A DNA stretch of 64,000 bases from JALYLC01 sp963743275 (GCA_963743275.1 CAVUPB010000008.1:434001-498000); one strand, 5' to 3'. Numbered from the stretch's first letter, positions 8,005 to 18,277 are shown. Notes: generated by a model not told the origin, from the sequence alone. Translations and numbers: made by a program.

Positions 8005-9020
8005 TGAGCGCCGCCTCTCACAGGCGCGGGCGTGCGCGAGGCGCAGGCGCTGCATCAGCAGCGCCTGCGCCTCGGCCGATACCGGCGTTCCGCGTGCTCG
8101 TCGCCGGCACTGCCGCGCGTCGATCCTGCTCGCGTTCGTCGCGACGGCGTTCTTCCTCGTCCGCGAGGCCTGGCCGTCGCTCAGCCACTACGGCATCGCT
8201 GAGCTTCCTCGAGCTCGTCGCGCTGGGCGCCGTCCGAGGCGGTCCCGACCGCCACGCACCCGAATCCGTACGGCGTCCTGCAGTTCGTCTACGGCACGGT
8301 GCTCACGTCCGTCATCGCGATGCTGCTCGCCGTGCCCGGTCGCCGTCGGCCTCGCGCTCTACATCACGGACGTCGCGCCCGTGCGGCTGCGCAAGCCGCT
8401 CGCGTACGTCGTCGACCTGTTCGCGGCGGTTCCGAGCGTCGTCTACGGCTTCTGGGGCATCTTCGCCCTGCTGCCGGCGCATGCACCCGATCGCCGACCA
8501 CCTCTCGAGCTGGCTCAGCGACATCCCCGTGGTCGGCGGCGTCGTTCGCCGGCCCGTTCTTCGGGCCCGTCCTACTTCGCCGCGGGCATCGTGCTCGCGA
8601 TCATGGTGCTGCCGATCGTCACGGCGATCTGCCGCGAGGTGTTCGCGGTCGCGCCGGCGGCGGAGAAGGAGGCCGCGCTCGCGCTCGGCGCGACGCGCTG
8701 GGAGATGCTGCGCATGTCGGTGCTCAAGCGCTCGACCGCCGGCATCTTCGGCGCCAGCCTGCTCGGCCTCGGCCGCGCGTTCGGCGAGACGATCGCGGTC
8801 ACGATGCTGATCGGCAACAGCGTGCTCGGCGATCACGACCAGCATCTTCGGCCAGGGCGCGACGATGCCGAGCGTGATCGCGAACGAGTTCACCGAGGCC
8901 ACGGAGCCCTTCCACCTCGATTCGCTGTTCGTCGTCGGCACGCTCCTGCTGATCATCACGCTGATCGTCAACGTGCTCGGCAAGCTCGTCGTGTCCCGCG
9001 TCAGCGAGACGATCGCGTAG
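8004..9020 (+). CDS. pstC: Phosphate ABC transporter permease PstC (broken by indels)
   Basis: Inner-membrane permease of the Pst importer. GTG 8004 overlaps the pstS TAG. Frames joined give FVATAFFLVREAWPSL, PYGVLQFVYGTVLTS, VPSVVYGFWGIFAL, the permease EAA-like loop EKEAALALGATRWEM, and GRAFGETIAVTMLIGNS, all typical of PstC, with about six membrane helices. One base is missing near 8118 and one extra is present near each of 8200, 8336, 8480, 8544, 8567 and 8831. The last 180 bases are one clean frame. The product would be about 336 residues, normal for PstC. Confidence 0.82.
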
Positions 9021-9022
9021 CC

Positions 9023-9919
9023 ATGGCGACCACGACCGAATCGCTCGCACGGCGCCGGCACTCGCTCGCGCCGATGCTCCGGCGCCGCCACCGCCGCGAC
9101 CGCGTCATGACGTGGTTGCTCACGGCGCTCATGATCGGCATCGGCGCGCTGCTCGTCTGGATCCTCGTCTACGTCGCCCTGCAAGGGCGTCAAGGCGCTC
9201 GACTGGGGCTTTCTCACGGACACGCCGCCGGGCAACCCGTCGGACGCAGGCGGCGGGTTCTACAACGGCATCATCGGCAGCTTCGAGATCGTCGGCATCG
9301 CCGACGCTGATCGCCGCTGCCGCTCGGGCATCGGCTGCGCGATCTACCTCAACCAGTACGCGCACGGGCCGCGTCGCGGGCGTGCTCCGTCTCGTGACCG
9401 ACGTCATGCTGGGCATCCCGACGATCGTCACCGGCGCGTTCGTGTACGCGCTCTGGGTCGTCGAGTTCGGGTTCTCCGGCTTCGCCGGCGCGCTCGCGCT
9501 GGCCCTCGTGATGGTGCCGCTGATCGTGCGCGCGACGGAGGAGATGCTGCGGCTCGTGCCACGCGACATCCGCGAGGCGAGCCTGGCCCTCGGCGTCACG
9601 CAGTCGCGCACGATCGTCTCGGTCCTCCTTCCGACGCGCGCGCGCGGGAATCATCACCGGCGTCATGCTCGCGGTCGCACGCGCGATGGGCGAGACGGCG
9701 CCGCTGCTCCTGACGACGCTCGGCAACGACCTCTTCGTCGAGACGAATCCGGGCCACCGCATGTCGACGCTCTCGCTGCAGATCTTCGGCAGCGCCACGG
9801 GCGGGTTCGTCAACGCGCAGCAGCGTGCCTGGGCGGGCGCCCTCACGCTGATCGCCATCGTCCTGCTCCTGACCATCATCGCCAGGCTCGTCGCCCGCAA
9901 CTCGGCGGTGCGCCGATAG
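9023..9919 (+). CDS. pstA: Phosphate ABC transporter permease PstA (broken by indels)
   Basis: Second permease of the importer, starting at an ATG 2 bases after the pstC stop. It begins with an Arg-rich cytoplasmic stretch and a first helix (WLLTALMIGIGALLVWIL). Joined frames give FYNGIIGSFEIVGIA, LRLVTDVMLGIPTIVTG, the coupling loop DIREASLALGVTQSRTI, and ARAMGETAPLLLTTLGN, the signature of PstA. Extra bases lie near 9183, 9302, 9317, 9328, 9367 and 9640. The final part from 9665 is intact to the TAG. The expected length of about 295 residues is normal. Confidence 0.82.
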
Positions 9920-9940
9920 ACCACTCCGGAAAGGCCCGAC

Positions 9941-10802
<862 letters not shown>

Positions 10803-10806
10803 CGCC

Positions 10807-11490
10807 ATGGCCCACGTCGATCCGGGGTTCCTGGAAGGGCGGCTCGTCGAGATCTCCGCTCTCGTCCGACACCTCCTGCGCGACGCGCTGAGCGCGCTCG
10901 AGACGGGCGACGCGGAGATCGCGCAGCGTGTCATCGACGCCGACGACGAGATCGACCGGCGCTGCCTGGCGCTCGACAGCGATGCCGAGATCCTGCTCGT
11001 CGGCAAGGCGGTCGCGGGGCGCGACATCGCGCTCTTGCTGGCGGCGATGCGCATCGGGCGCAACCTCGAGCGCATGGCCGACCAGTGCGTGACGATCGCC
11101 AAGCTCGTGCAGGCGGGCGGCAACGACGAGCCGGGATCGGAGGAAGTGCGCGAGCTGCTCCAGCAGATGGGCCAGCGGGCCGAGCGCATGCTCGAGGTCG
11201 CGACCGACTCGCTCGCTCGCCGTGACGCCGATCGCGCACGGGGCCTCGACGACCTCGACAACCTCGTCGACGAGCTCAACCGCACCGTCATCGCGCAGGT
11301 GCTCGAGCTCGGCGGCGACCACACGCGCCGCGAGTGGGGGCTGCGCATGGTGCTCGTCGCGCGCGGGATCGAGCGCATCGCCGACAACGTGGTCGACATC
11401 GGCGAGCAGGTCTTCTACGTGGTCACGGGGGATCTGCGCGAGTTCAACGACGCCTCGCACACCGATCCGCACGAGGGCGAGGCCGCGTAG
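10807..11490 (+). CDS. phoU: Phosphate signalling protein PhoU (second copy)
   Basis: A 227-residue PhoU with both repeats: DADDEIDRRCLAL and NLERMADQCVTIAKLVQ in the first, DLDNLVDELNRTV and GIERIADNVVDIGEQVFYVV in the second. The metal-binding histidines of copy one (GDH) are here replaced: ADQ in repeat 1 and ADN in repeat 2. Metal binding may therefore be weaker, and the two PhoU proteins are probably not equivalent. It starts 4 bases after pstB2 and ends the phosphate cluster. Its stop at 11488-11490 faces the arsM stop, so the two transcription units converge. Confidence 0.92.
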   Translation: MAHVDPGFLEGRLVEISALVRHLLRDALSALETGDAEIAQRVIDADDEIDRRCLALDSDAEILLVGKAVAGRDIALLLAAMRIGRNLERMADQCVTIAKLVQAGGNDEPGSEEVRELLQQMGQRAERMLEVATDSLARRDADRARGLDDLDNLVDELNRTVIAQVLELGGDHTRREWGLRMVLVARGIERIADNVVDIGEQVFYVVTGDLREFNDASHTDPHEGEAA

Positions 11491-11493
11491 CCC

Positions 11494-12302
11494 TCAGGGC
11501 TTGCGCGCGCGGATGATGGCCGAGGCCGCGTGCGCGTGCACGCGGTGGGTCTCGGTGATCTCGACGTCTGCGCAGGCCGGCCTCGGCGAGCGCCTGCCGG
11601 AACTCGCCGGCGGTGAGCGCGCCCGCGATGCAGCCCGTCCACTGCGCCATGTCGGCGCGCGTCGCCGTCGTCCATGTCGTCGTCCGCGAGCACGTCCGAG
11701 ACGGCGAAGCGGCCGCCCGGGCGCAGGACGCGCGCGGCCTCGCGCAGCACGGCGCGCTTGTCGGCCGAGAGGTTGATGACGCAGTTGGAGATGACCACGT
11801 CGACCGAGGCGTCCGGCAGCGGCATGCTCTCGATGTAGCCCTTGACGAACTCGGCGTTCGCGACGCCCGCCGCCGCGGCGTTGCCGCGGGCGAGCTCGAG
11901 CATCTCGTCGGTCATGTCGAGGCCGATCGCCCTGCCGCTCGGGCCGACGCGGCGGGCGCTGATGAGCACGTCGGCACCGGCGCCCGAGCCGAGGTCGAGC
12001 ACGGTCTCGCCCTCGTGCAGGTCGGCGACGGCCGTGGGCACCCCGCAGCCGAGCGAGGCGCCGAGCGCGGCCTCGGGCGCCCCGGCGGCCTCGCCGGCGC
12101 CGTAGAGCGCCGAGCCGAAGACCGCCGTGTCCGCGCCCGGCGCATCGGAGCCGCAGCAGCTGCTGCCCGTCGCGGGCCCGCAGCCGCAGCCCGCCTGCGC
12201 GGGTGCGGCCGCTGCCACGCGCGCCGCGGCGGCGTAGCGCTCGCGCACGACTTCGCGGATGTCGTCTCGATCCTTCAGGTTCTCAGGCACGGGTGTCTCC
12301 AT
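11494..12302 (-). CDS. arsM: Arsenite S-adenosylmethionine methyltransferase ArsM (two indels)
   Basis: Methylates As(III) using SAM. An N-terminal Cys-rich stretch (GCGCGPATGSSCCG) precedes SALYGAGEA, then the SAM motif VLDLGSGAGADVLISA and GLDMTDEMLELAR. The catalytic cysteines lie in VISNCVINLS and in WTGCIAGAL. An extra base near 11665 and another near 11573 break the frame; corrected, the protein ends SAIIRARKP at the TGA 11496-11494, about 268 residues, normal for bacterial ArsM. It overlaps arsN1 by 20 bases and is third in the arsR operon. Trivalent methylarsenicals are its likely products. Confidence 0.88.
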
Positions 12303-12822
12303 GATCGGTGTGGGGCGCAGTCCGCGCAGGCCCGAGCAGGCGCTCGACGAGCACGCAGTCCTTCCACTCGCCGTCGAGGCGGCCGTGGCGCGGCTGGATG
12401 CCGACCTCGTAGAAGCCGGCGGCCCGGTGGACCGCGAGACTCGTCTCGTTGGTGGTGAAGACGCGGCTCGTGAGCTTGTAGAAGCCCGCATCCTCGGCGG
12501 CCGCGGCGAGCGCTTCGAGCAGCTGCCGCCCGATGCCCTGCCCGCGCGCCTCGGGATGCACGTAGACGCCGTGCTCGCCGACGCCCTCGTAGACGCAGCG
12601 GTCGCTGTAGGGGCTCACGCGCGCCCAGCCGACGACGCGCCCGCGGGCGTCGACGGCGACCAGGAACGGCAGGCCGCCGTCGTACCAGGCGAGCACGTCG
12701 GCGGTCGTGCGCGGCCGGGTCTCGAACGTCGCCTGGCGTTCCACGATGCCGGCGTTGTAGATCGCGCAGATCGCGTCGGCGTCGGCGCGCGCGGCGTGCC
12801 GGATCGTCAGCTCGCGAGCCAT
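12283..12822 (-). CDS. arsN1: GNAT acetyltransferase, ArsN1-like (arsinothricin/phosphinothricin N-acetyltransferase)
   Basis: A 179-residue GNAT protein of the phosphinothricin-acetyltransferase group: IRHAARADADAICAIYN at the start, ERQATFETRPRT, the acetyl-CoA loop VHPEARGQGIGRQLLEAL, and NETSLAVHRAAGFYEVG near the end. ArsN1 proteins acetylate the arsenic antibiotic arsinothricin, and members of this group are typically found, as here, inside ars operons. ATG 12822 overlaps the arsR stop by 16 bases and the gene overlaps arsM by 20, so translation is probably coupled. Phosphinothricin cannot be excluded as substrate on sequence alone; the arsenic context is what favours ArsN1. Confidence 0.82.
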   Translation of the reverse strand: MARELTIRHAARADADAICAIYNAGIVERQATFETRPRTTADVLAWYDGGLPFLVAVDARGRVVGWARVSPYSDRCVYEGVGEHGVYVHPEARGQGIGRQLLEALAAAAEDAGFYKLTSRVFTTNETSLAVHRAAGFYEVGIQPRHGRLDGEWKDCVLVERLLGPARTAPHTDHGDTRA

Positions 12823-13163
12823 GCGGAGAGCGGCCCGAGCGCCTCGGGCCGGACGTAGTAGAACGCCCAGAGGCCGCGGCGCTCGGAGTCGACGATGCCC
12901 GCGTCGCGCAGCTTCTTGAGATGGTGCGAGAGCGTCGGCTGGCCGATGTCGAAGAGCGGCACGAGCTCGCACACGCAGACCTTGCCCGCGTGCTTGCGCA
13001 GCACGTCGACGAGCTGCAGGCGGATGGGGTCGCCGAGCGCCTTCGCGATCTCGGCCAGCCGCAGCGCCTGCTCGCGCTCGACGTCGGGGTAGACGACCGG
13101 CCGGCAGCACGGCTCGCCGGCGGCGCGCTTCTGCTTGGGCGCGAGTTCCAGATCGATGCTCAT
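12807..13163 (-). CDS. arsR: ArsR-family As(III)-responsive repressor
   Basis: A 118-residue winged-helix repressor. ALGDPIRLQLVDVLRKH leads into CVCEL, the arsenite-binding Cys-x-Cys of the classic ArsR alpha-3 helix. The recognition helix is IGQPTLSHHLKKLRDAGIV. An additional adjacent cysteine pair lies at the N-terminus (GEPCCRPV), a third ligand option as in some actinobacterial ArsR proteins. ATG 13163 was chosen over upstream in-frame codons because it gives the usual length. It is divergent from gap-arsJ, with a 31-base inverted repeat between them that is the likely operator for both operons. Confidence 0.93.
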   Translation of the reverse strand: MSIDLELAPKQKRAAGEPCCRPVVYPDVEREQALRLAEIAKALGDPIRLQLVDVLRKHAGKVCVCELVPLFDIGQPTLSHHLKKLRDAGIVDSERRGLWAFYYVRPEALGPLSAWLAS

Positions 13164-13188
13164 CGATGCGCACCGTACCACGACGTAG

Positions 13189-13219
13189 CGACAAGCGTCG
13201 ATTCAACCGACGACTGTCG
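13189..13219. promoter_or_regulatory. Inverted repeat between arsR and gap, probable ArsR operator
   Basis: Arms CGACAAGCGTCG (13189-13200) and CGACGACTGTCG (13208-13219) pair at 10 of 12 positions across a 7-base spacer. The right arm ends 10 bases before the gap -10 box, and the left arm lies about 25 bases upstream of the arsR start, so one bound dimer could block both divergent promoters. Assigning ArsR as the binder is inference from position. Confidence 0.6.
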
Positions 13220-13229
13220 ATGTAATCGC

Positions 13230-13235
13230 TATGCT
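13230..13235 (+). promoter_or_regulatory. -10 box of gap-arsJ (leaderless)
   Basis: TATGCT, five of six matching... in practice four strong positions (T, A, T and final T) of TATAAT. The predicted start is 13242, the A of the gap ATG. No TTGACA-like -35 is seen; the operator occupies that place. Confidence 0.55.
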
Positions 13236-13241
13236 CCGCGC

Positions 13242-14258
13242 ATGGCCGGCGCGCGCATCGGCATCAACGGCTTCGGCCGCGTCGGTCGCCTCGTGCTGCG
13301 CGCTGCCTGGGCGTGGCCGGAGCTCGCATTCGCCCATGTCAACGAGTTGCACGGCGATGCTGCCACCTCGGCGCACCTGCTCGCCTTCGACTCCGTCCAC
13401 GGGCGCTTCGGGCACGACGTGCACGGCGCTGCCGAGACGCTGACGATCGACGGGACGGCGGTCGGCTACAGCCGCAGCGGCGAGCCCGGGGGCGTGCCCT
13501 GGGACGAGCTCGGGGTCGAGATCGTGCTCGAGTGCAGCGGGCGGTTCCGCACGCGCGAGGCGCTCGCGGGGTACTTCCGCCGTGGCGTGCGCACGGTCGT
13601 CGTCGCGGCGCCCGTCAAGGCGGATGCGCTCAACGTCGTGGTCGGGGTCAACGACCACCTCTACGACCCGGCGCGACACGATGTCGTGACCGCGGCGTCG
13701 TGCACGACCAACTGCCTGGCGCCGGTCGTCAAGGTGATCCACGAGGGCATCGGCATCCGGCGCGGCTCGATCACGACGCTCCACGACATGACCAACACCC
13801 AGACCATCGTCGACGCCCCGCACAAGGATCTGCGGCGCGCGCGCGCCGCCAGCCTCTCCCTGATCCCGACCACGACGGGCTCGGCCACGGCCATCGGCCT
13901 GATCTTCCCCGAGCTCGAGGGGCGCCTCGACGGCCTCGCGGTGCGCGTGCCGCTGCTCAACGCCTCGCTGACCGACTGCGTCTTCGAGGTCGCTCGCGCG
14001 ACGACCGTCGAGGAGGTGAACGGCCTGCTCGAGGCCGCGGCCGCCGGCCCGCTCGCGGGCATTCTCGGCTTCGAGCGCCGGCCGCTCGTGTCCGTCGACT
14101 ACAAGGACGACCCGCGCTCGGCGATCGTGGACGCGCTCTCGACGATGGTCACCGACGGGACCCAGGTGAAGATCCTCGCCTGGTACGACAACGAGTGGGG
14201 CTACGCGAACCGCATGGCCGAGCTCGCCCGCACCGTCGCCGCCGGCCTCGGGCGGTGA
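13242..14258 (+). CDS. gap: ArsJ-associated glyceraldehyde-3-phosphate dehydrogenase
   Basis: A 338-residue GAPDH. The NAD-binding IGINGFGRVGRLVLRA starts at residue 5, the catalytic cysteine is in ASCTTNCLAPVVKVI, the inorganic-phosphate-site histidine region follows, and WYDNEWGYANRM closes the protein. Next to arsJ, its established role is to use arsenate in place of phosphate and make 1-arseno-3-phosphoglycerate, which ArsJ exports; this detoxifies arsenate without an arsenate reductase. It is divergent from arsR and presumably arsenic-induced, so it is probably not the glycolytic copy. The stop lies 4 bases before arsJ. Confidence 0.93.
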   Translation: MAGARIGINGFGRVGRLVLRAAWAWPELAFAHVNELHGDAATSAHLLAFDSVHGRFGHDVHGAAETLTIDGTAVGYSRSGEPGGVPWDELGVEIVLECSGRFRTREALAGYFRRGVRTVVVAAPVKADALNVVVGVNDHLYDPARHDVVTAASCTTNCLAPVVKVIHEGIGIRRGSITTLHDMTNTQTIVDAPHKDLRRARAASLSLIPTTTGSATAIGLIFPELEGRLDGLAVRVPLLNASLTDCVFEVARATTVEEVNGLLEAAAAGPLAGILGFERRPLVSVDYKDDPRSAIVDALSTMVTDGTQVKILAWYDNEWGYANRMAELARTVAAGLGR

Positions 14259-14262
14259 GGCC

Positions 14263-15520
14263 GTGGCGGCCGTGAGCGCGAGTCCATCCGGCCGCGCGGG
14301 CGACCTGCGCAACTACGCGCTCGTCACCGGCGCCTACTGGGCCGACACGATCACGGACGGCGCGATCCGCGTGCTCGTCCTCTTCTATTTCTACGAGCGC
14401 GGCTACAGCCCGCTCGAGGTCGCCTCGCTGTTCCTGTTCTACGAGTTCTTCGGCATCGTCACGAATCTCGTGGGCGGCTGGCTCGCCGCCCGGCTCGGGC
14501 TCAAGGCCACGCTCCAGATGGGTCTGACGACGCAGCTCGCCGCGCTCGCGATGCTCGCGGTCGTGCCGTCGGCCTGGCTCGTCGTGCCGTACGTGATGGC
14601 CGCGCAGGCGCTCTCCGGGATCGCCAAGGACCTCACGAAGATGAGCTCCAAGAGCGCCGTCCGGCTCGTCGCCCCTGCCGGTGCGCCGGACGCGCTCTTC
14701 CGCTGGGTCGCCGTCCTCACCGGGTCGAAGAACGCGCTCAAGGGGTTCGGCTTCTTCCTCGGCGGCGTCCTGCTCACCGTCGCAGGCTTCCGGCCCGCCG
14801 TGCTCGCCCTGGTGGCGCTCGTGCTCGCGGCGCAGATCATGGTCATCGTCCTGATGCGCGGAGAGCTCGGTCGCTCCGACCGCGGTGCGAAGTTCGCGCA
14901 CATGTTCTCCAACAACCGCGGCGTCAACATCCTGGCCGCGGCGCGCCTGTTCCTGTTCGCTGCGCGCGACGTCTGGTTCGTCGTCGCCCTGCCCGTGTTC
15001 CTCCGCACGGAGCTCGGATGGAGCTTCTGGCAGGCCGGTGCGTTCCTGGCGGTCTGGGTGATCGGGTACGGCGCCGTGCAGGCGATCACGCCCGGCCTCG
15101 TCGGCCGTCGCGCCGTCGAGGCGGGCTCCGCCCCCGACGGGCGCGTGGCGACGGCACTCGCGTTCGCGCTCGCGGCGCTTCCGGCGGCGATCGCCCTTGC
15201 GCTCGCCGGAGGCCTCGACCGCGCGCTCGCGGTCTCCGCTGGGCCTGGCCGCGTTCGGCGTGATCTTCGCCTTCAACTCGACCGTGCACTCGTACCTCAT
15301 ACTGGCCTACGCCGACCGGGCGCGCGTGGCGATGAACGTCGGCTTCTACTACATGGCGAACGCCGGTGGCCGTCTCGCCGGCACCGTGCTCTCGGGCCTG
15401 CTCTACCAGTGGCGCGGCCTCGAGGCGTGCCTGTGGGCGTCGAGCGCGTTCGTGCTGGCGGCCGGGCTGCTGTCGCTGCTCCTGCCGAGCACCGCGACGG
15501 AACGCGCAGCGGCCGGCTGA
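14263..15520 (+). CDS. arsJ: Organoarsenical efflux MFS transporter ArsJ (one indel)
   Basis: A 12-helix major facilitator protein of the ArsJ family: NYALVTGAYWADTITDGAIR at the first helix, then YSPLEVASLFLFYEFFG, DLTKMSSKSAVRLVAP and AARDVWFVVALPVFLR. It exports the 1-arseno-3-phosphoglycerate made by the preceding GAPDH. An extra C near 15237 shifts the frame; corrected, it reads ALAVSLGLAAFGVIFAFNS, continues through MNVGFYYMANAGGRLAGT, and stops at 15518-15520. About 418 residues, normal for ArsJ. Uncorrected, the first frame runs on into the next gene and gives a false ArsJ-GntR fusion. Confidence 0.9.
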
Positions 15521-15558
15521 TCGCCACCCTCTCCCCGCCCGCTGGTACCGTGGCCCGC

Positions 15559-16497
15559 GTGAGCACGCTCAAGCGGGTCGTTCTCAGGGATCAGGTCAAG
15601 GAGTTCATCCTCGAGCGCATCCTGACCGGCACCTACCCGCCGGGCCAGCGGCTGGTGGAGACGCAGATCGCGCGCGAGCTGGAGTGCAGCCAGGCGCCCG
15701 TGCGGGAGGCGCTGCGCGATCTCGAGCAGCTCGGGTGCGTGCACTACGAGCCCAACCGCGGCTGCTCGGTGCGCGCGTTCTCCGAGGCCGACCTCGCCAA
15801 GGCGTATCCGGTGCGCGCCGTGCTCGAGGCGCTCGCGAGCGGCGGCGGGCTGCGCGCGAGCGCGCTCAACAAGGCGCTCCTGCGCGACCAGATCAAGGAT
15901 CACATCCTCGAGCGCATCGTGACCGGGGAGTACGCCCCGGGCGAGCGGCTGGTGGAGACGCAGATCGCGCGCGAGCTGGAGTGCAGCCAGGCGCCGGTGC
16001 GGGAGGCGCTGCGCGATCTCGAGCAGCTCGGGTGCGTGCACTACGAGCCCAACCGCGGCTGCTCGGTGCGCGCGTTCTCCGAGGAGGAGCTGCTCGAGGC
16101 CTATCCGGTGCGCGCCGTGCTCGAGGCGCTCGCGGCCGAGCAGGCCGCCACGCGCATCAGCGAGGAGGAGCTCGCCGAGCTCGACGCGCTCTTCGCCCAG
16201 ATGTGCGACGGCGCCGAGCGCGAGAACGACCACGACCAGGCGCGCGCCAACATGGCGTTCCACGGCTGCATCGTCCAGGCCGCGCGCAACCGCACGCTGC
16301 AGCGCCAGTGGACGCTGCTCGAGCCGTTCGCGCGCACGTACCTGACGATCGCGAAGTCGCACGTCGACCGCCGCGACCTCGCCGAGCGGCACCGGCCGAT
16401 CCTCGCGGCGCTCCACGCACGCGACCCGCGGGCCGCATCCGAGGCGATGCGGACGCATCTGCTCGAAGCCGGGGGGATTCTGGCGCGCGGCGGTTGA
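15559..16497 (+). CDS. GntR/FadR-family regulator with duplicated DNA-binding domain
   Basis: A 312-residue FCD-type GntR regulator carrying two N-terminal winged helices in tandem, at about residues 5-93 and 104-192, followed by one ligand-binding FCD domain with metal-ligand histidines (ANMAFHGCIVQAARN and ERHRPILAALHARD). Each winged helix has LVETQIARELECSQAPVR and YEPNRGCSVRAFSE. The second copy is offset by 297 bases and is almost identical at the DNA level over the last two thirds. GTG 15559 was chosen from a TACCGT box at 15546-15551 and because the domain starts there. A 14-base palindrome directly downstream is its likely operator, so it should control the following operon. Confidence 0.88.
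   Translation: MSTLKRVVLRDQVKEFILERILTGTYPPGQRLVETQIARELECSQAPVREALRDLEQLGCVHYEPNRGCSVRAFSEADLAKAYPVRAVLEALASGGGLRASALNKALLRDQIKDHILERIVTGEYAPGERLVETQIARELECSQAPVREALRDLEQLGCVHYEPNRGCSVRAFSEEELLEAYPVRAVLEALAAEQAATRISEEELAELDALFAQMCDGAERENDHDQARANMAFHGCIVQAARNRTLQRQWTLLEPFARTYLTIAKSHVDRRDLAERHRPILAALHARDPRAASEAMRTHLLEAGGILARGG
15651..16087 (+). repeat. In-frame direct repeat, period 297 bp, within the GntR gene
   Basis: Bases 15651 to about 15788 recur at 15948 to about 16085 with one visible mismatch (GCGCCCGTG versus GCGCCGGTG). The offset of 297 is 99 codons, so the frame is kept. The segments before each block encode similar but diverged residues (EFILERILTGTYPPGQ versus DHILERIVTGEYAPGE). 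Near identity in one part with divergence in the other suggests gene conversion or strong constraint after an older duplication. Confidence 0.9.
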
Positions 16498-16522
16498 CAG
16501 GTGATTATCGATAATCGATCAT
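16494..16522 (+). promoter_or_regulatory. Promoter with palindromic operator before the catabolic operon
   Basis: TTGACA (16494-16499) overlaps the GntR stop codon and is 17 bases from GATCAT (16517-16522), a four-of-six -10. Between them lies the perfect 14-base palindrome GATTATCGATAATC (16503-16516). A palindrome filling the spacer is a classic repressor site, and its AT-rich core stands out in this GC-rich sequence. The GntR/FCD protein encoded just upstream is the obvious candidate to bind it. Confidence 0.75.
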
Positions 16523-16546
16523 GCATTCCGGCAACGAGGAGGACGC

Positions 16547-18267
16547 ATGTCGGACGACGGAGTTCTGGGTCCTTCCACGGGGACGACGCGTTCCCGGTCA
16601 CGTGGGATGCGGGTGAGCGCGAGCGGTTCTGGGTCTTCGACGACCTCCACTGCCCCAACCCGCTGTCGCCGATGTTCTTCGACATCGGGGGCTGGTGGCT
16701 GACCTGCGACCACATGTTCCGGCGCTTCGGCACGCCGTTCGCGTCCGACTGGATCGCCAAGAACGTCAACGGCTATCTCTACACGGCGGCGATCCCCGCC
16801 GAGGACGTCGCGGTCGAAGGCACCGAGTACAACGCGCGCTACGTGCCGCGCGTCCCGCGCCTCGAGGGCTACGCCGCCGGCATCGGCGGCTATCTCGGGG
16901 CCGTGCTGCCGCACTACGGCTCGGAGTTCGCGAGCTGGTGGCGCGAGCGCCTGCGGCCCGAGATCGAGCGCAACTTCGCCTACCTCGACGGCATCGACAT
17001 GGACGCGCTCGAGCTCGTCCCGCTGGCCGTGCTGCTCGAGGATGCGATCGACATCCACGATCGCCACTGGAAGATCCACTGGATGATCAACTTCGCCCAG
17101 TTCTCGGCCACGCTCGCGCTCGGCGCGACGATCGGCGACGTCAAGGGCGAGGTCGACCCCGGCCTGCCCGGCCGCCTCCAGTCCTCGGCCGTGAACCGCA
17201 ACTGGGACTCGATCGAGGCGCTCTGGCAGATGAAGGAGGAGGTCAAGGCCAGCGCGGAGCTGCGTACCGCGTTCGAGCACGACACGGCCGCCGCGATCGC
17301 GAGCGCGCTCGCCGGCTCCGAGGCCGGACGCCGCTTCACCGAGCAGCGCATCGACCCCTACCGCGCCGAGTTCGGGCGCAAGTCGATCTGGTCGCACGAG
17401 TTCATCTACCCGACGTGGTACGAGCAGCCGGCGCCGATCCTGCAGGCCGTGCGCGGCTACCTCGAGTCCGACTACGACTACCCGGCCGAGGTCGAGCGCG
17501 TCAAGCACGACCTCGATGCCGCGTGCGCGGAGCTCATGGACGGCCTGCCGCACGGCGAGGGCCGCGACCGCCTGCAGGCCGCGCTCGACGCCTCGGTCGC
17601 GCTCAACCCGCTGACGCCGGACCACCACTTCTTCATCGACCAGGGCACGAACGCGCGCCTGCGGCTCGTGCTCGTCGCGATCGGGCGCAAGCTCGCCGCG
17701 CAGGGCGCGCTGCACGACGCCGAGGACGTGTTCTTCCTGCGCTACAACGAGCTGCGCATGCTCATCGGGGGCGGCCTCGAGGGCGCCGGCGACCTGGTCT
17801 CGCAGCGCCGCGACGAGCGCGAGGACGCGTTCGAGCTGCGGCCGCCCGACTGGATCGGCACCGCCACCGCCGATCAGCTCGCGTTCCCCTACCTCACGCT
17901 GTGGGGCTTCCCCGAGAAGTTCAGCCGCGAGCGCTCGAGCTCGGCCGGTCAGGTCATCGGGCTGGCCGCCTCGCCCGGCGTGGCCGAGGGGCTCGCGCGC
18001 GTCGTCTCGTCGCTCGACCAGTTCAACGAGGTCGAGGACGGCGAGATCCTCGTCTGCAGCATGACGAACCCCGCGTGGGTCGTGCTCTTCACGCGCATCG
18101 CGGGTCTCGTGACCGACGCCGGGGGCATGGCGGCGCACCCGGCCGTCGTGGCGCGCGAGTTCGGCCTCCCGGCCGTCGTCGGCACCTCGGACGCGACCCA
18201 GCGCATCAAGACCGGCGACCGCGTCCGCGTGAACGGCGCGACCGGCGTCGTCGACATCGAGAAGTGA
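16547..18267 (+). CDS. PEP-utilising (dikinase-type) protein with phosphohistidine swivel domain
   Basis: A protein of about 573 residues; its last 110 residues form the swivelling phosphohistidine domain of PEP synthase, PPDK and rifampin phosphotransferase: ASPGVAEGLARVV, GEILVCSMTNPAWVVLF, DAGGMAAHPAVVAREFG, with the phosphorylated His at 18136-18138. The long N-terminal helical part has no domain I can name and would hold the substrate. The ATP-grasp domain is absent here but encoded two genes on (19007), so the enzyme is split, as in phenylphosphate synthase. ATG 16547 follows AGGAGG; one base appears missing near 16576, after which the frame is continuous. The start region is therefore less certain. 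Confidence 0.8.
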
Positions 18268-18277
18268 GGGAGATCCT

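Noticed and set aside
14263..16497. One long open frame suggesting an ArsJ-GntR fusion protein
   Set aside because: A single extra base near 15237 pushes the arsJ frame past its true stop at 15520; both proteins have complete family-length products on their own.
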